A DNA stretch of 64,000 nucleotides from Deltaproteobacteria bacterium (GCA_020632715.1 JACKFA010000003.1:682001-746000); one strand, 5' to 3'. Counted from the stretch's first letter, positions 8,692 to 17,203 are shown. The notes: generated from the sequence alone by a model not told the origin. Made by a program: numbers and translations.

Positions 8692-9681
8692 TCAGGCCGC
8701 GCGCGGGCTCGTCCCGAGCCGCGCGGGCAGCCGCGCCACGCTCTCGAGCCCCTCACGGCTCCGGGCGGTCACGCCGCCCGCCATCACCAGGGTACCGTCT
8801 TCGCCGACGAGCTCGAGGTGCGCGCCCCGGAGCCCGTGCACGTAGATCCGCCAGCGCGGACGCCGCGCGCGCACCCGCCGCGCGCCGAGCACGAAGCGCC
8901 CGACGCGGAACGCGTGCGAGTAGTGATCCCCCTCGCGCGCGACCGTCTCCTCGCCGACGCGCTTCGCGATCACGACCCCGAGGAAGGTGAGCCCGAGGAG
9001 CGCGAGCAGCGGGGCGAAGAGGAAGCCGAACACCGGCTCGCGCTCGATGATCGCGAACATCCCGGCGCCGACCATGATGAAGGAGGTGCCGAAGAACGCG
9101 AGCACTCCCTGGAGCGCCGCGCCGCGGCGGACGGCGATGCGCACCGTCTCGCGCTCGTCGCCGCCGTCTCCCGGCTCGACCTCGGCCGGAGCCTCGTCGT
9201 CGACCTCCGGCAGCTCCGCGACGTCGGCCAGACGCCGCCCGACGAGCACCGCCGTGCTGCGATCGTCGGAGGCCGCGAGCACCACGGCCGCCTGCTCGAC
9301 GAGCTCGAGCAGGACGAGCCAGCGCTCGATGGTCTCGTTGTTCTGGACCTCGGGCACGACGCGGATCCCGCGCACGCGGTCCCGCGGCACCCACCACGTG
9401 TCGCGCGGGCTCGTGACGCCCACGCCGAAGCGCGCGCCCGCCGCGTCCCAGAGGAGCCCGCCGCGCGGGAGGAGGAGGCGCACGCCGACGTTGACGAGCG
9501 CGAGCGTGAAGAGGAGCCCCACCGCCGCGGTCGCGACGAGGCCGAGCCCCGCGAGGCCCCCCTCCGAGACGAGGCCCACGGTGAGCGCCGCGGCGCCGGC
9601 GCCGGCGCTCACGGCGGCGAAGCCGGCGATGAAGCTGCGCGTCGCCTCGACGACGACGATCGGTTCGCGCGCGTCGCTCAT
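8692..9681 (-). CDS. Integral membrane protein of unknown function
   Basis: 329 residues; not recognised. The start at 9681 was chosen because its ATG overlaps the stop of the upstream gene (ATGA). Two hydrophobic helices near residues 15-65, a soluble segment with WWVPRDRVRGIRV that resembles a PH-like patch, an acidic loop around 185-200, then two more helices (about 215-260) and a basic C-terminal soluble domain. Last gene of a three-gene coupled operon with a CPBP protease, so a role in membrane protein processing or envelope homeostasis is possible but not shown. It ends 20 bases before the redoxin start. Confidence 0.65.
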   Translation of the reverse strand: MSDAREPIVVVEATRSFIAGFAAVSAGAGAAALTVGLVSEGGLAGLGLVATAAVGLLFTLALVNVGVRLLLPRGGLLWDAAGARFGVGVTSPRDTWWVPRDRVRGIRVVPEVQNNETIERWLVLLELVEQAAVVLAASDDRSTAVLVGRRLADVAELPEVDDEAPAEVEPGDGGDERETVRIAVRRGAALQGVLAFFGTSFIMVGAGMFAIIEREPVFGFLFAPLLALLGLTFLGVVIAKRVGEETVAREGDHYSHAFRVGRFVLGARRVRARRPRWRIYVHGLRGAHLELVGEDGTLVMAGGVTARSREGLESVARLPARLGTSPRAA

Positions 9682-10424
9682 GGCCTCGTCTCCTCGGGCG
9701 CCGTCGCCAGCGCCTCCACGGCCGACCGCCCCGGATCGTCCGCCGGCAGCCACCGGACGGCGTCCCGCGCGAGCTCGCGCGTCGCGGAGAGCGCCGCCTC
9801 GCTCGCCCCGCGCGCCCGCATCCCCGCGAGCTCCTCGTCGATCGCGGCGAGCAGCCGCCCGCGGGCGTTGCCGAGCGCGAAGGGGCGCGTCACGCCCGAG
9901 AACGGCGGCGGGAGCGGCGTGAGCGGCAGCGCGCGCCAGGGCGCGGGCCCCGCGAGGAGCGTGTAGAACACGGTGTCGCCGACCTCTCCGAGCCCATCGA
10001 CGAGCCCGTCGGCGTCCTCCGGGACCGCCACGGCGTCGACCGGCGGGGCCGTGGCCCACGAGGCGACCTCGTCCGCCGCCATGAACTGCTTCCGCCGGAC
10101 GAGCAGCCGCTGGCGCCCGCGCTCGGGCAGGGCGAGCCTCGTGAGCGTCCAGCGCTGCGCCGTACCGAAGCCGCCGACGCGCGGCGCCGTCGGCGCGGCC
10201 GGGCGATCCCCGCCGAGCCGCCGCACGACCGCCGCGAGGCGATCCGGCGCCTCGTCGTCGACGAAGTGGAGCGGCGCGTCCCGCGCGACGCGGCCGTCGT
10301 GGCCGACGGGCCCCGTGGGCAGGGCGCCGCTCCCCGAGCGGGGCCGCGCGAGCACCGACGTCGCCGCGGGCGGCTCGCTCGGGGCCTCCGCGGGTGGGGC
10401 CTGATCTCGGCGTTCGTCCGTCAT
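9678..10424 (-). CDS. Hypothetical soluble protein in CPBP-protease operon
   Basis: 248 residues, no recognised family. The Ala/Pro/Arg-rich N-terminus (about 1-60) looks disordered; the remainder is globular with RWTLTRLALPERGRQRLLVRRKQF and a helical C-terminus. No signal peptide or membrane helix. Its ATG overlaps the CPBP protease stop and its own stop overlaps the next start, both as ATGA, indicating strict translational coupling and probably a physical complex of the three products. Confidence 0.6.
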   Translation of the reverse strand: MTDERRDQAPPAEAPSEPPAATSVLARPRSGSGALPTGPVGHDGRVARDAPLHFVDDEAPDRLAAVVRRLGGDRPAAPTAPRVGGFGTAQRWTLTRLALPERGRQRLLVRRKQFMAADEVASWATAPPVDAVAVPEDADGLVDGLGEVGDTVFYTLLAGPAPWRALPLTPLPPPFSGVTRPFALGNARGRLLAAIDEELAGMRARGASEAALSATRELARDAVRWLPADDPGRSAVEALATAPEETRP

Positions 10425-11842
10425 GCGCCGTGGTAGATGGCCCATACGCTGATGAGCTGCAAGAGGTTCCAGAGGCCGTGCACCACGATGGGGACGGCGA
10501 GCGCGCCGCTCCACTCGTAGAGGACGGCGAGCACCATGCCGAGCCCGGCGAGCGGGACGAGCCGCTCGGGATCGAGGTGCACCGCGCCGAAGACGAAGCC
10601 CGAGAAGAACACCGCGCCCGTGCGCCCGAGGACGTCGCGCAGGTTGCGGTAGAGGAAGCCGCGGAAGAGGATCTCCTCGGCGAGGGGCGCGAAGAGCCCG
10701 GCCGCGAGGAGCAGGAGCCCGAAGGTCCCGCCGTCGCCGCTCTCGAGGACGAGGTCGATCGCGGTCTGGGCGTCGGACGGGCGCCCGAAGAGGACGAGGT
10801 TCAGGAAGATCGCGGTGGTCATCGCGAACGCGGTCACCGCGAGCCCAGCGACCGGCCAGGCCGCGAAGGCGAGGGGGCTCCGCGGGAGCGAGGCGCGGTC
10901 GAGCCGGAGGCGCGCCGCGAGCGGGCGGTGGTCGTCCTCGCCCGTCCCGAGGGCGCGGATGAGCGCGACGGCCACGACGCCCTGGAGGAGCATGAGGACC
11001 GCCATCGCGACCACCTGCGTGTGGACGTCGGCGTCGCCGAACCAGCGCGCGCGCAGCGCGTCGAGCACGAGGCTCGCGATGAACCAGAGGAGCAGGACCC
11101 GCTGCGTCGACGCGACCACGAACGGGCTCCGGGTCGTGCCGAGGCCCACGAGGTCGCGGCGGAGGAGCGCCTTCCTGAGCGGCCCGCTGCCCGCGACGAG
11201 GAGGAAGCCGAGGAAGAGGAGCGCGTACTCCACGAGCTTCTCGACCGTGAGCGCGTCCATGCTCGCGGTCGCGACGGCCTGCGCCTGCGCGACGAGCTCG
11301 CGCGCGGCGACGTCGTCGTGGCGGTTCTTCGCGTCGCGCGCGCGGACCCGGTACGAGAGCCAGCGCCCGCCGCGGAGGCCGTCGACGAGGGCGTCGGGAG
11401 CGCGCAGCGGCTCGCCGGTCGACAGGCGACGCACCTCCGCGACCAGCGGCCCGAGCCGCGCGCGCGCCGTGTCGTTCTGCTCGATCTCGGCGAGGAGCTC
11501 GCGGGCGACCTCGTCGGCCTCGAAGCTCGCGGCCATCGCGGCGACGACGAGGCGCAGCTCGCCTGACCAGCGGAGCGCGCGCACGCGGTCGGCCGCCTCG
11601 CCCATGACGGCCGCTGGCGTGGCCTCGGGGGCGCCCTCGAGGCCGATGAGCGTGCGGACCGCGTCGGGGTAGGCGAGGCTCGCGTCCTGGACGCGGCCGT
11701 AGTCCTCGAGGGAGCGGACGGCCATGTGGCTCGTCGCGGCGGCCTCCTCGCCGCTGGGCTCGAGGCCCTCGAAGAGCTTCCAGCCCGCGAGGGCCATCGT
11801 CGCCACGACGAGCAGGACGTCGATGATCCGGTCGCGCGTCAT
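10421..11842 (-). CDS. CPBP family intramembrane metalloprotease (CAAX protease-like)
   Basis: 473 residues. The C-terminal half carries the three ABI/CPBP signatures: EEILFRGFLYRNLR (EExxxR), FGAVHL (FxxxH) and HGLWNLL (HxxxN), with about seven membrane helices in total. An N-terminal helix (residues 5-22) is followed by a long helical soluble domain (about 35-205) that is unusual for the family and may be a sensor or substrate-binding part. Bacterial members act in peptide maturation, anchoring or immunity; the substrate here is unknown. First gene of a three-gene overlapping operon; 15 bases downstream of a small lipoprotein gene. Confidence 0.88.
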   Translation of the reverse strand: MTRDRIIDVLLVVATMALAGWKLFEGLEPSGEEAAATSHMAVRSLEDYGRVQDASLAYPDAVRTLIGLEGAPEATPAAVMGEAADRVRALRWSGELRLVVAAMAASFEADEVARELLAEIEQNDTARARLGPLVAEVRRLSTGEPLRAPDALVDGLRGGRWLSYRVRARDAKNRHDDVAARELVAQAQAVATASMDALTVEKLVEYALLFLGFLLVAGSGPLRKALLRRDLVGLGTTRSPFVVASTQRVLLLWFIASLVLDALRARWFGDADVHTQVVAMAVLMLLQGVVAVALIRALGTGEDDHRPLAARLRLDRASLPRSPLAFAAWPVAGLAVTAFAMTTAIFLNLVLFGRPSDAQTAIDLVLESGDGGTFGLLLLAAGLFAPLAEEILFRGFLYRNLRDVLGRTGAVFFSGFVFGAVHLDPERLVPLAGLGMVLAVLYEWSGALAVPIVVHGLWNLLQLISVWAIYHGA

Positions 11843-11857
11843 CGACGAATCACGCGA

Positions 11858-12085
11858 TCACCGCTTGAACACGTGCCGGCTCAGGTCGGTGCACTTCTGC
11901 TTGGTGAGGTGCTCCCGGCGGTCCTGCTCCTGCATGAGCTTGCAGAGCGGGGCGAAGTCCCGCTTCTGCGAGGCGAGCTTCGGCTCGCAGACCTTCTGCT
12001 CGAGCTCTGCGCAGGGGTCGCCGCAGCCGGCGAGCGCGCCCGTCGCGAGGGTCACGACGAGCAGGAGGCGAATCAACGACGACAT
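11858..12085 (-). CDS. Small cysteine-rich lipoprotein
   Basis: 75 residues. Signal peptide with lipobox LAGC (Cys21) and five further Cys in the short mature part (spaced CAELEQKVC, LCKLM, KC), suggesting two disulfides in a small helical hairpin. Family not recognised. Located directly ahead of the CPBP protease gene, with which it may be cotranscribed. Confidence 0.7.
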   Translation of the reverse strand: MSSLIRLLLVVTLATGALAGCGDPCAELEQKVCEPKLASQKRDFAPLCKLMQEQDRREHLTKQKCTDLSRHVFKR

Positions 12086-12159
12086 GGGGTTTCCCTGAGC
12101 TCCGAAGGTCCGGGGGGCCGCCCGCGCGCGCCCGCGACGGCGTTCCGGGGACTATAGCG

Positions 12160-13836
12160 CTATCGCGCCGGTTCCGCGAGCGGACCCGCGGCGGTGTGGC
12201 CGGTGCGGCTCGCGGCGCAGAGCGCCTCGTAGGCGGCGACCTCCGCGGCGACCCAGGCGTCGTCGCGGTCGAGGAGGCGCGCCATGTGGCGGGCGACGCG
12301 CGGCGCGGCCGCGAGCCCCTGATCGCGGCCCTGGAGATAGAGGAGGGTGCGCCGGACGAGGACGTCCTCGAGGCGGTAGGCCTGCTCGCGGAGGACCGCG
12401 AGCGACACCTGCGCGAGCACGGTGAGCGGCGCGTCGTCGAGCCGCTCGGCCTCCTCGGGGTGTGTCCGGAGGCGCGCCTCGACCCACGTCATGGCGCTCC
12501 CGTGGAGCGCCCAGAGGGCGCGGGCGAGCGGGCTCGCGGCGCCGTCGGGCGCGGCGGGCAGGCCGGGATCGAGGGGGCGGTTCGCGGTGCTGCAGCGCGT
12601 GGCGCGGATCTCGAAGCGGCGGAGATCGCGCGCGACGGCGTCCGTCGCCTCCTCGGCCATGGCGCGGTAGGTCGTGAGCTTGCCGCCCGCGATGGTCGTG
12701 AGGCCGCGCGGATCCACGAAGACCTCGTGCTCGCGCGAGGTGCGGTAGGCGCTCGCGGCGTCGTCGCGGAGGAGCGGCCGGAGCCCGGCCCAGGTGCTCG
12801 TGATGTCGGCGCGCGTGAGGCGCGCGTCGGGGAAGTAGCGCGCGACCGTGGCGAAGAGGTAGGCGATGTCGGCGTCGTCGGCGCGGACGTCGTCGGGATC
12901 GCCGTCGTAGTCGGTGTCCGTCGTGCCGATGTAGGTGGTGTCCCCGGCCGGCACGATGAAGTTCGCGCGCTGGTCGACCGGCGACGTGACGGCGAGCGCG
13001 CAGGTCACCGGGAGGCGCGCGCGCGGGACGACGACGTGCACGCCCTTCGTCGGGCGCATCAGGCGGCCGTCGCGGGCGGGCGTGGCGGCGTCGTCGGACC
13101 AGTGCCCCATCGCGTGGCAGACGTGCCGCGTCGGCACGACGAGCTCGCGGTCGTGCAAGAGATCCCTGACGATCGCGGCGGTGACGCGGCGGTCGGCGCC
13201 GTCTCCCGCGTACTCGAGGCGCTCGAGGCGCGTGTGGCTCGCGCAGAGCGCGCCGTGACGCGCCGCGTCGAGGACATTCGCGAGCACGAGCCGCGCGTCG
13301 TTGGTGCCGCAGTCGCGGAACACGAGGGCGCCCTCGAGGCCGGCGCCGCTGAGCCCCGGGGCGCGCGCCTCGGCCGCCGCGGGCTTCACGCGGCGATGGC
13401 GCGCGTGGCCGCGGAAGAGCGCCAGGAGATCGTAGAGCCAGAGCCCGAGGTCGAGCTTCAGGAGCCCGTGCTTGTCGCCCGCGTAGACCGGCATCAGGAA
13501 GTCGAGCGGCCACACGAGGTTCGGGTTGTCCCGCTGGAGGCGCCAGCGCTCGCGGGTCGACTCGAAGACGAGCCCGAGCTGGAAGCGCTCGAGGTAGCGG
13601 AGCCCGCCGTGGACGAGCTTCGCCGACTTGCTCGACGTGCCGGACGCCCAGTCCCCCTTGTCGACGACGAGCACGCGCAGGCCGCGGAGCGCCGCGTCCC
13701 GGGCGATGCCGGCGCCGGTGATCCCGCCGCCCACGACGACCACGTCGACACCCTCGCGCGCCGCGCGATCGAGCGTCGCGCGACGCGCCGCGTCGGGCGA
13801 TGATGCCGTGCTCTCCTCGGTCGTCGCGGCGTCCAC
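12160..13836 (-). CDS. glpD: Glycerol-3-phosphate dehydrogenase, FAD-dependent
   Basis: Oxidises sn-glycerol 3-phosphate to dihydroxyacetone phosphate, passing electrons to quinone at the membrane. 558 residues. FAD-binding GGGITGAGIARDAALRG lies near residues 36-52, followed by the family block GTSSKSAKLVHGGLRYLE, and later AGGKLTTYR; the C-terminal helical domain is present. Read from GTG at 13836, with no clear ribosome site, so the exact start is uncertain by a few codons. No glpF or glpK is adjacent. Confidence 0.93.
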   Translation of the reverse strand: MDAATTEESTASSPDAARRATLDRAAREGVDVVVVGGGITGAGIARDAALRGLRVLVVDKGDWASGTSSKSAKLVHGGLRYLERFQLGLVFESTRERWRLQRDNPNLVWPLDFLMPVYAGDKHGLLKLDLGLWLYDLLALFRGHARHRRVKPAAAEARAPGLSGAGLEGALVFRDCGTNDARLVLANVLDAARHGALCASHTRLERLEYAGDGADRRVTAAIVRDLLHDRELVVPTRHVCHAMGHWSDDAATPARDGRLMRPTKGVHVVVPRARLPVTCALAVTSPVDQRANFIVPAGDTTYIGTTDTDYDGDPDDVRADDADIAYLFATVARYFPDARLTRADITSTWAGLRPLLRDDAASAYRTSREHEVFVDPRGLTTIAGGKLTTYRAMAEEATDAVARDLRRFEIRATRCSTANRPLDPGLPAAPDGAASPLARALWALHGSAMTWVEARLRTHPEEAERLDDAPLTVLAQVSLAVLREQAYRLEDVLVRRTLLYLQGRDQGLAAAPRVARHMARLLDRDDAWVAAEVAAYEALCAASRTGHTAAGPLAEPAR

Positions 13837-13999
13837 CGGCGGCGACGTTACGGCGCGCGCCGCGCTGCGTCAACGCGCAGAGGGGGGCGTGACGCGGCGC
13901 GTCACGGCCGGTCGGCGCCGCGCTGGTGGTGGGCGGCGACGGAGGGCAGGGGAGCGCTCGGCTGACGCGCGCGCCCGGCAATGGCGCGCGCCGTGTCGA

Positions 14000-14122
14000 T
14001 CAGGACTTGGTCGGCTTCCGACCCGGCATCAGCGCGAGCACGGCCGTCATCCCGAGGACCGTGAGCCCAACACCGAGGCCGAAACCACCCGCGATCGTGA
14101 GAACCCCAACGACAGTGTCCAT
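14000..14122 (-). CDS. Possible 40-residue single-pass membrane peptide
   Basis: ATG at 14122 to TGA at 14000-14002. An AGAGG stretch lies about 9 bases ahead on the minus strand. The product has one long hydrophobic stretch (about residues 4-31, rich in Gly, Val and Leu) and ends in basic PGRKPTKS, a positive-inside tail. GC use at third positions is less extreme than in neighbours. No family recognised. It is supported by start, ribosome site and membrane topology, but short length leaves doubt. Confidence 0.45.
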   Translation of the reverse strand: MDTVVGVLTIAGGFGLGVGLTVLGMTAVLALMPGRKPTKS

Positions 14123-14510
14123 GCGACCGAACCTCTTTCCGCTTCAGGTTGTCCTGCCCGCAGGGGGCGTTGGGGACGGGTTCCAAGCTTCGTGCCAACG
14201 CACGTATGCCCGCCGCTCGCCGGGATGGCAAGCGCTTCGTCACCCTTTTGACGGCGCCTCCGTGGCTCGTTTGCCACGCCGGCCGTGTCCGGGGAGACAC
14301 GGCGTCGGTGAGGACTCCTCCGACGATAGAGGCGGCCCTCGGGGCGCGCTAGAATTTCACCCACTTCTGTGGTGCGTGCCCGCCGGGGCGCCTCCCTGGC
14401 CGCGGAGCGGCCTCCCGGACGCACCGCGGCGACGAGGCCGTCAGGCGGCCCCGTCGTCACCCTGCCCTCGGTCCGGGGGACGCCCGCGCGTCACCCGGGG
14501 GCGCCCTCGA
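14123..14510. other. Intergenic stretch without recognised gene
   Basis: 388 bases with no convincing coding frame. A 7-bp stem hairpin (CCGTGTC/GACACGG, 14283-14302, loop of 6) is present and a TAGAAT hexamer at 14350-14355 lacks a paired -35 element. Nothing else seen. Confidence 0.5.
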
Positions 14511-15722
14511 TCAGAGGAGCAGGCCCAGGAGGATCATGACCGCCGCGACGCCGCCGCCGAAGATGCCGATCTTCGTCCAGCCGGCCTTCGCCGCCGCCGG
14601 GTCGAGCGCCGCGCGCTCCGCCTCGTACTGCTGCCGGAGCTGGCGCGCGTTCGGGGGCGCCGTTCCCGCCGCGATCTCCGCGTCGAGCTGGGCGAGACCG
14701 CTCGCGATCTGCTCGCTCCGGCCCGGGAACGTGATGGCGTAGGCCATCCCGCCGACGAGGGAGTCCTTGTCGGGAGCTGGCGGCAGGGGCGCCACCGCGC
14801 CGAGCCCCGCGATCGGAGCGCCCGCTGCGGCGGCCGCCGCGGGAGCAGGAGCAGGCGCAGCGACGGGCGCGCGCGCGGGCTCCGGACGAGCCGGCGCCGG
14901 CGCCTGGCGCTTCGCCGGGGTCGCGCCGTACTCGCGCTGGAGGTCCTCGAGGTTGAGCGCCTGGGTGGGCGCGTTCTCGTCGTCCTCGTCGCCGAGGCTC
15001 GACAGCATCTGGTCCATGTCGACGGCCTGCGTGGCCTCGCTCTCCTCGTGCTCGAAGGCCGGCGCCGGGCGCGCCGGCGGCGGGGCGGAGCGCGCGGGCG
15101 CGGGCCGCGACGCCGCCGCGCGATCGGAGTCGATCCGCGACAGCATGTCGTCCATGTTCATGGCCTGGGTGGCCTCGTCGCCGCCGCCGCCGTCGTCGAT
15201 GCCCGCGAGCATCGCGTTGACGTCCATCGCCTGCGTCGACTCGTCGGCGTCACCAGCGGCCGCCTTCGCGGCGGCGGCCGCCGCGCGGACGTTGCGGCTG
15301 TCCATGGCGAGCGTCTCGTTGCGCTTGACCGGCGCCGCCCCGCGGACGGCGCTCGACGCGCCGCGCGCGAGCCCCGGGTGCCCGAGGATCGTCTTCTTGG
15401 CGCCGCCCCCGTCCATCAGATCCCCGGGGATCTGCATGGCGACGGTCGCCTCGCTCTCCTCGTGCTCGGGCTCCGGCGGGAGCTGGCTGCGCTGACCGAC
15501 GCGCGCGCGAAGCTCGGCGGCGCTCATCGAGACCGTCGCGTCGTCGGCCGCGCCGAAGCGCGCGAGATCGTCGAGGTTCAGCGCCTGCGTCTTCTCGTCC
15601 GAGTCGTCGTCGTCATGCTCGACCGGTGGCGGAGCAGGGCGGCGCGAGCTCCCCGTGTCCGGGCGGCGCGGCGCTGGCCGGCGCCCCCCGAGCGGCCCAT
15701 CGTCGGATCCATGACCTGACAT
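14511..15722 (-). CDS. Tail-anchored protein with repeated Thr-Gln motifs
   Basis: 403 residues, no known family. The start at 15722 sits behind a good promoter. Residues 1-320 are disordered, acidic and Ala/Pro-rich, with five copies of a repeat of form [DE]-x-T-Q-A-[LMV]-[ND]-hydrophobic-[DEN] (Thr45, 163, 185, 231, 253), each followed by a short amphipathic segment such as DDMLSRID. Looser T-x-[AS]-[ML] copies occur at Thr63, 93 and 137. A helical segment (about 335-372) precedes a C-terminal membrane helix (386-403) with nothing after it, as in tail-anchored proteins facing the cytoplasm. The repeated Thr in an acidic setting resembles kinase or FHA docking sites; that is inference. Divergent from a ferredoxin-reductase-like gene. 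Confidence 0.65.
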   Translation of the reverse strand: MSGHGSDDGPLGGRRPAPRRPDTGSSRRPAPPPVEHDDDDSDEKTQALNLDDLARFGAADDATVSMSAAELRARVGQRSQLPPEPEHEESEATVAMQIPGDLMDGGGAKKTILGHPGLARGASSAVRGAAPVKRNETLAMDSRNVRAAAAAAKAAAGDADESTQAMDVNAMLAGIDDGGGGDEATQAMNMDDMLSRIDSDRAAASRPAPARSAPPPARPAPAFEHEESEATQAVDMDQMLSSLGDEDDENAPTQALNLEDLQREYGATPAKRQAPAPARPEPARAPVAAPAPAPAAAAAAGAPIAGLGAVAPLPPAPDKDSLVGGMAYAITFPGRSEQIASGLAQLDAEIAAGTAPPNARQLRQQYEAERAALDPAAAKAGWTKIGIFGGGVAAVMILLGLLL

Positions 15723-15751
15723 CTTCGACCCCCGTGCTAGCGGTAGGGTCC

Positions 15752-15780
15752 CGTATAACAGGAGCGTCGGGGATTTCCAA
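15752..15780 (-). promoter_or_regulatory. Promoter for the TQ-repeat tail-anchored protein
   Basis: On the minus strand TTGGAA (15780-15775) and TATACG (15757-15752) are separated by exactly 17 bases, upstream of the start at 15722. A good sigma-70-type match. Confidence 0.6.
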
Positions 15781-15821
15781 CCGTTGCCAAGGACGCCCAT
15801 CTGGACTTCAAATGCGGGCCC

Positions 15822-16535
15822 ATGGCCGATCAGGAACGCCTCAGCGCCTCGACCGCGTTCGCCGCGCGCGTCGTCTCGAGCACCGACGAGATCCCCGCCG
15901 TACGGCGCGTCTGGGTGGCGCCCGAGCGCGCCTTCGTCTATCGCGCGGGGCAGGTCGCGGAGCTCGTGCTCGCCGGCGAGACCGAGCGGCGCTTGTTCGC
16001 CATCGCCTCGGCCCCCCACGAGGCTCGCGAGGTCATGCTCCTCATCCGCACCGTCGGCAGCGAGGTCCCGATGAATCCCGACGCGCTCGACGCCGGCCGC
16101 GCGGTCGAGCTCCACGGGCCCCTCGGGCCGGGCTTCCCGCTCGAGGACGCCGTCGGGCGCGATCTGCTCCTCGTCGCGGTCGGGACCGCCGCGGCGCCGC
16201 TCCGCTCGGCGCTCGTCGAGGCGCTCACGCGGCGCGGCGACTTCGGGCGCGTCGCCTTCGTCCACGGCGTGCGACACCTCGGCGAAGTCTGCTTCGCCGC
16301 GGAGCACGACGCGTGGCGACGGCAGGGCGTCGACGTGCGCGTCGTCCTGTCACGCCCCGCGGACGCCGACGCCTGGCGGGGCCCCGTCGGCTGGGTCCAG
16401 GAGCACCTCGCGGACCTCGTGACCCCGGCCACGACGGCGTTCGTCGTCGGGATGCCCGCGATGGAGGCCGCGACCGAGGCGCGACTGCTGGAGCTCGGCG
16501 TAGCGCGCGGGGCGATCCACAACAACTTCGGCTGA
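15822..16535 (+). CDS. FAD/NAD-binding oxidoreductase, ferredoxin reductase family
   Basis: 237 residues, the short two-domain form of ferredoxin-NADP reductase. The FAD domain includes RLFAIASAP (an RxYSxxS-like flavin motif) and HGPLGPGFPL, which is close to dihydroorotate-dehydrogenase electron-transfer and hydrogenase-gamma subunits. The NAD domain begins VAVGTAAAPLRSALV and ends VVGMPAMEAA with an aromatic-less Asn-Phe-Gly C-terminus. No iron-sulfur Cys cluster is visible, so it may transfer electrons to a separate ferredoxin. Start taken at 15822; no strong ribosome site. Its partner is not encoded nearby. Confidence 0.8.
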   Translation: MADQERLSASTAFAARVVSSTDEIPAVRRVWVAPERAFVYRAGQVAELVLAGETERRLFAIASAPHEAREVMLLIRTVGSEVPMNPDALDAGRAVELHGPLGPGFPLEDAVGRDLLLVAVGTAAAPLRSALVEALTRRGDFGRVAFVHGVRHLGEVCFAAEHDAWRRQGVDVRVVLSRPADADAWRGPVGWVQEHLADLVTPATTAFVVGMPAMEAATEARLLELGVARGAIHNNFG

Positions 16536-16584
16536 CGCTCTCGCGGCGTCAGCCGGCAGGTTGGTGTCTCGCCTCAGCGGCGGC

Positions 16585-16863
16585 TCACTCGTCGTTGATC
16601 TTGTCCCGGAGCTCCTTCCCGACGCGGAAGAAGGGGCTGCGCTTGCCGGGCACCGACACGGTGTCGCCGGTCTTCGGGTTGCGCCCGACGTAGGGATCGT
16701 AGTGGCGCACGGTGAAGCTCCCGAACCCGCGGATCTCGATCCGCTCGTCCGCCTTCATCGCGGTCGCGAGGGCGTCGAACAAGGCGCTGACGGCGTCCTC
16801 GGCGCGCTTGCGCGGCATGTTCTGCGTCTTGGCCACCGTCTCGATGAGGTCGGATCGGTTCAT
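16585..16863 (-). CDS. Integration host factor / HU family DNA-bending protein
   Basis: 92 residues, normal length. Starts MNRSDLIETVA, contains the family core EIRGFGSFTVRHY and the DNA-intercalating arm GRNPKTGDTV. The sequence is nearer IHF-beta than HU, but subunit assignment from sequence alone is uncertain. Bends DNA in the minor groove and organises the nucleoid and regulatory complexes. AGGTGA lies about 8 bases before the ATG. It is 28 bases downstream of a tRNA-Arg gene on the same strand, with no terminator between, so tRNA and mRNA may share a transcript. Confidence 0.93.
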   Translation of the reverse strand: MNRSDLIETVAKTQNMPRKRAEDAVSALFDALATAMKADERIEIRGFGSFTVRHYDPYVGRNPKTGDTVSVPGKRSPFFRVGKELRDKINDE

Positions 16864-16891
16864 TCGGGATCACCTGAGGATGGACGAGGGT

Positions 16892-16967
16892 TGCCCCCGA
16901 CAGGATTTGAACCTGTGACTTACAGGGATTAGGAATCCCCAGCTCTATCCAGCTGAGCTACGAGGGC
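16892..16967 (-). tRNA. tRNA-Arg (anticodon CCT)
   Basis: 76 bases on the minus strand, starting GCCCTCG at 16967. The 7-bp acceptor stem pairs with CGGGGGC at the 3' end; D arm AGCTCAGCTGGATAGAGCT, anticodon loop TTCCTAA (anticodon at 16933-16931, reading AGG codons) and T arm with GGTTCAAATCC are all present. CCA is not encoded. Immediately upstream of the IHF/HU gene. Confidence 0.95.
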
Positions 16968-17039
16968 GCGGTCGCTTGAGGCGGGGGGCGCGCGGCCGAT
17001 TGGTCGCTGGTTGGAGGCGCCCCCGCCGAGGCGGCACGC

Positions 17040-17068
17040 TTCGTAGCAAGCAGGGCAGGGCGGGTCAA
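17040..17068 (-). promoter_or_regulatory. Candidate promoter for tRNA-Arg/IHF unit
   Basis: Minus strand TTGACC (17068-17063), 17-base spacer, TACGAA (17045-17040), about 73 bases before the tRNA 5' end. This would allow one transcript for tRNA and IHF. Confidence 0.5.
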
Positions 17069-17174
17069 GGTGAATGGGCGCCCGCGGAGCCGCGCTCCGT
17101 TACTCGGCGCGGGACGGGGCGGCGCGGGTCCGAGGGAGCGCGCGATCCTCTGGCCCCACGAGCCCGGCTCGTGG

Positions 17175-17203
17175 TTGACAGGGCGGGGCCCTCTCACTAA
17201 TCC
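17175..17203 (+). promoter_or_regulatory. Candidate promoter for metG
   Basis: Perfect TTGACA at 17175-17180, 17-base spacer, weaker TAATCC at 17198-17203; metG starts at 17267. The rest of 16968-17266 holds nothing else recognisable beyond this and the tRNA promoter. Confidence 0.5.

Noticed and set aside
14149..14352. 67-codon plus-strand frame in the 14.1-14.5 kb gap
   Set aside because: No ribosome site, no domain, amino acid content typical of noncoding GC-rich DNA.
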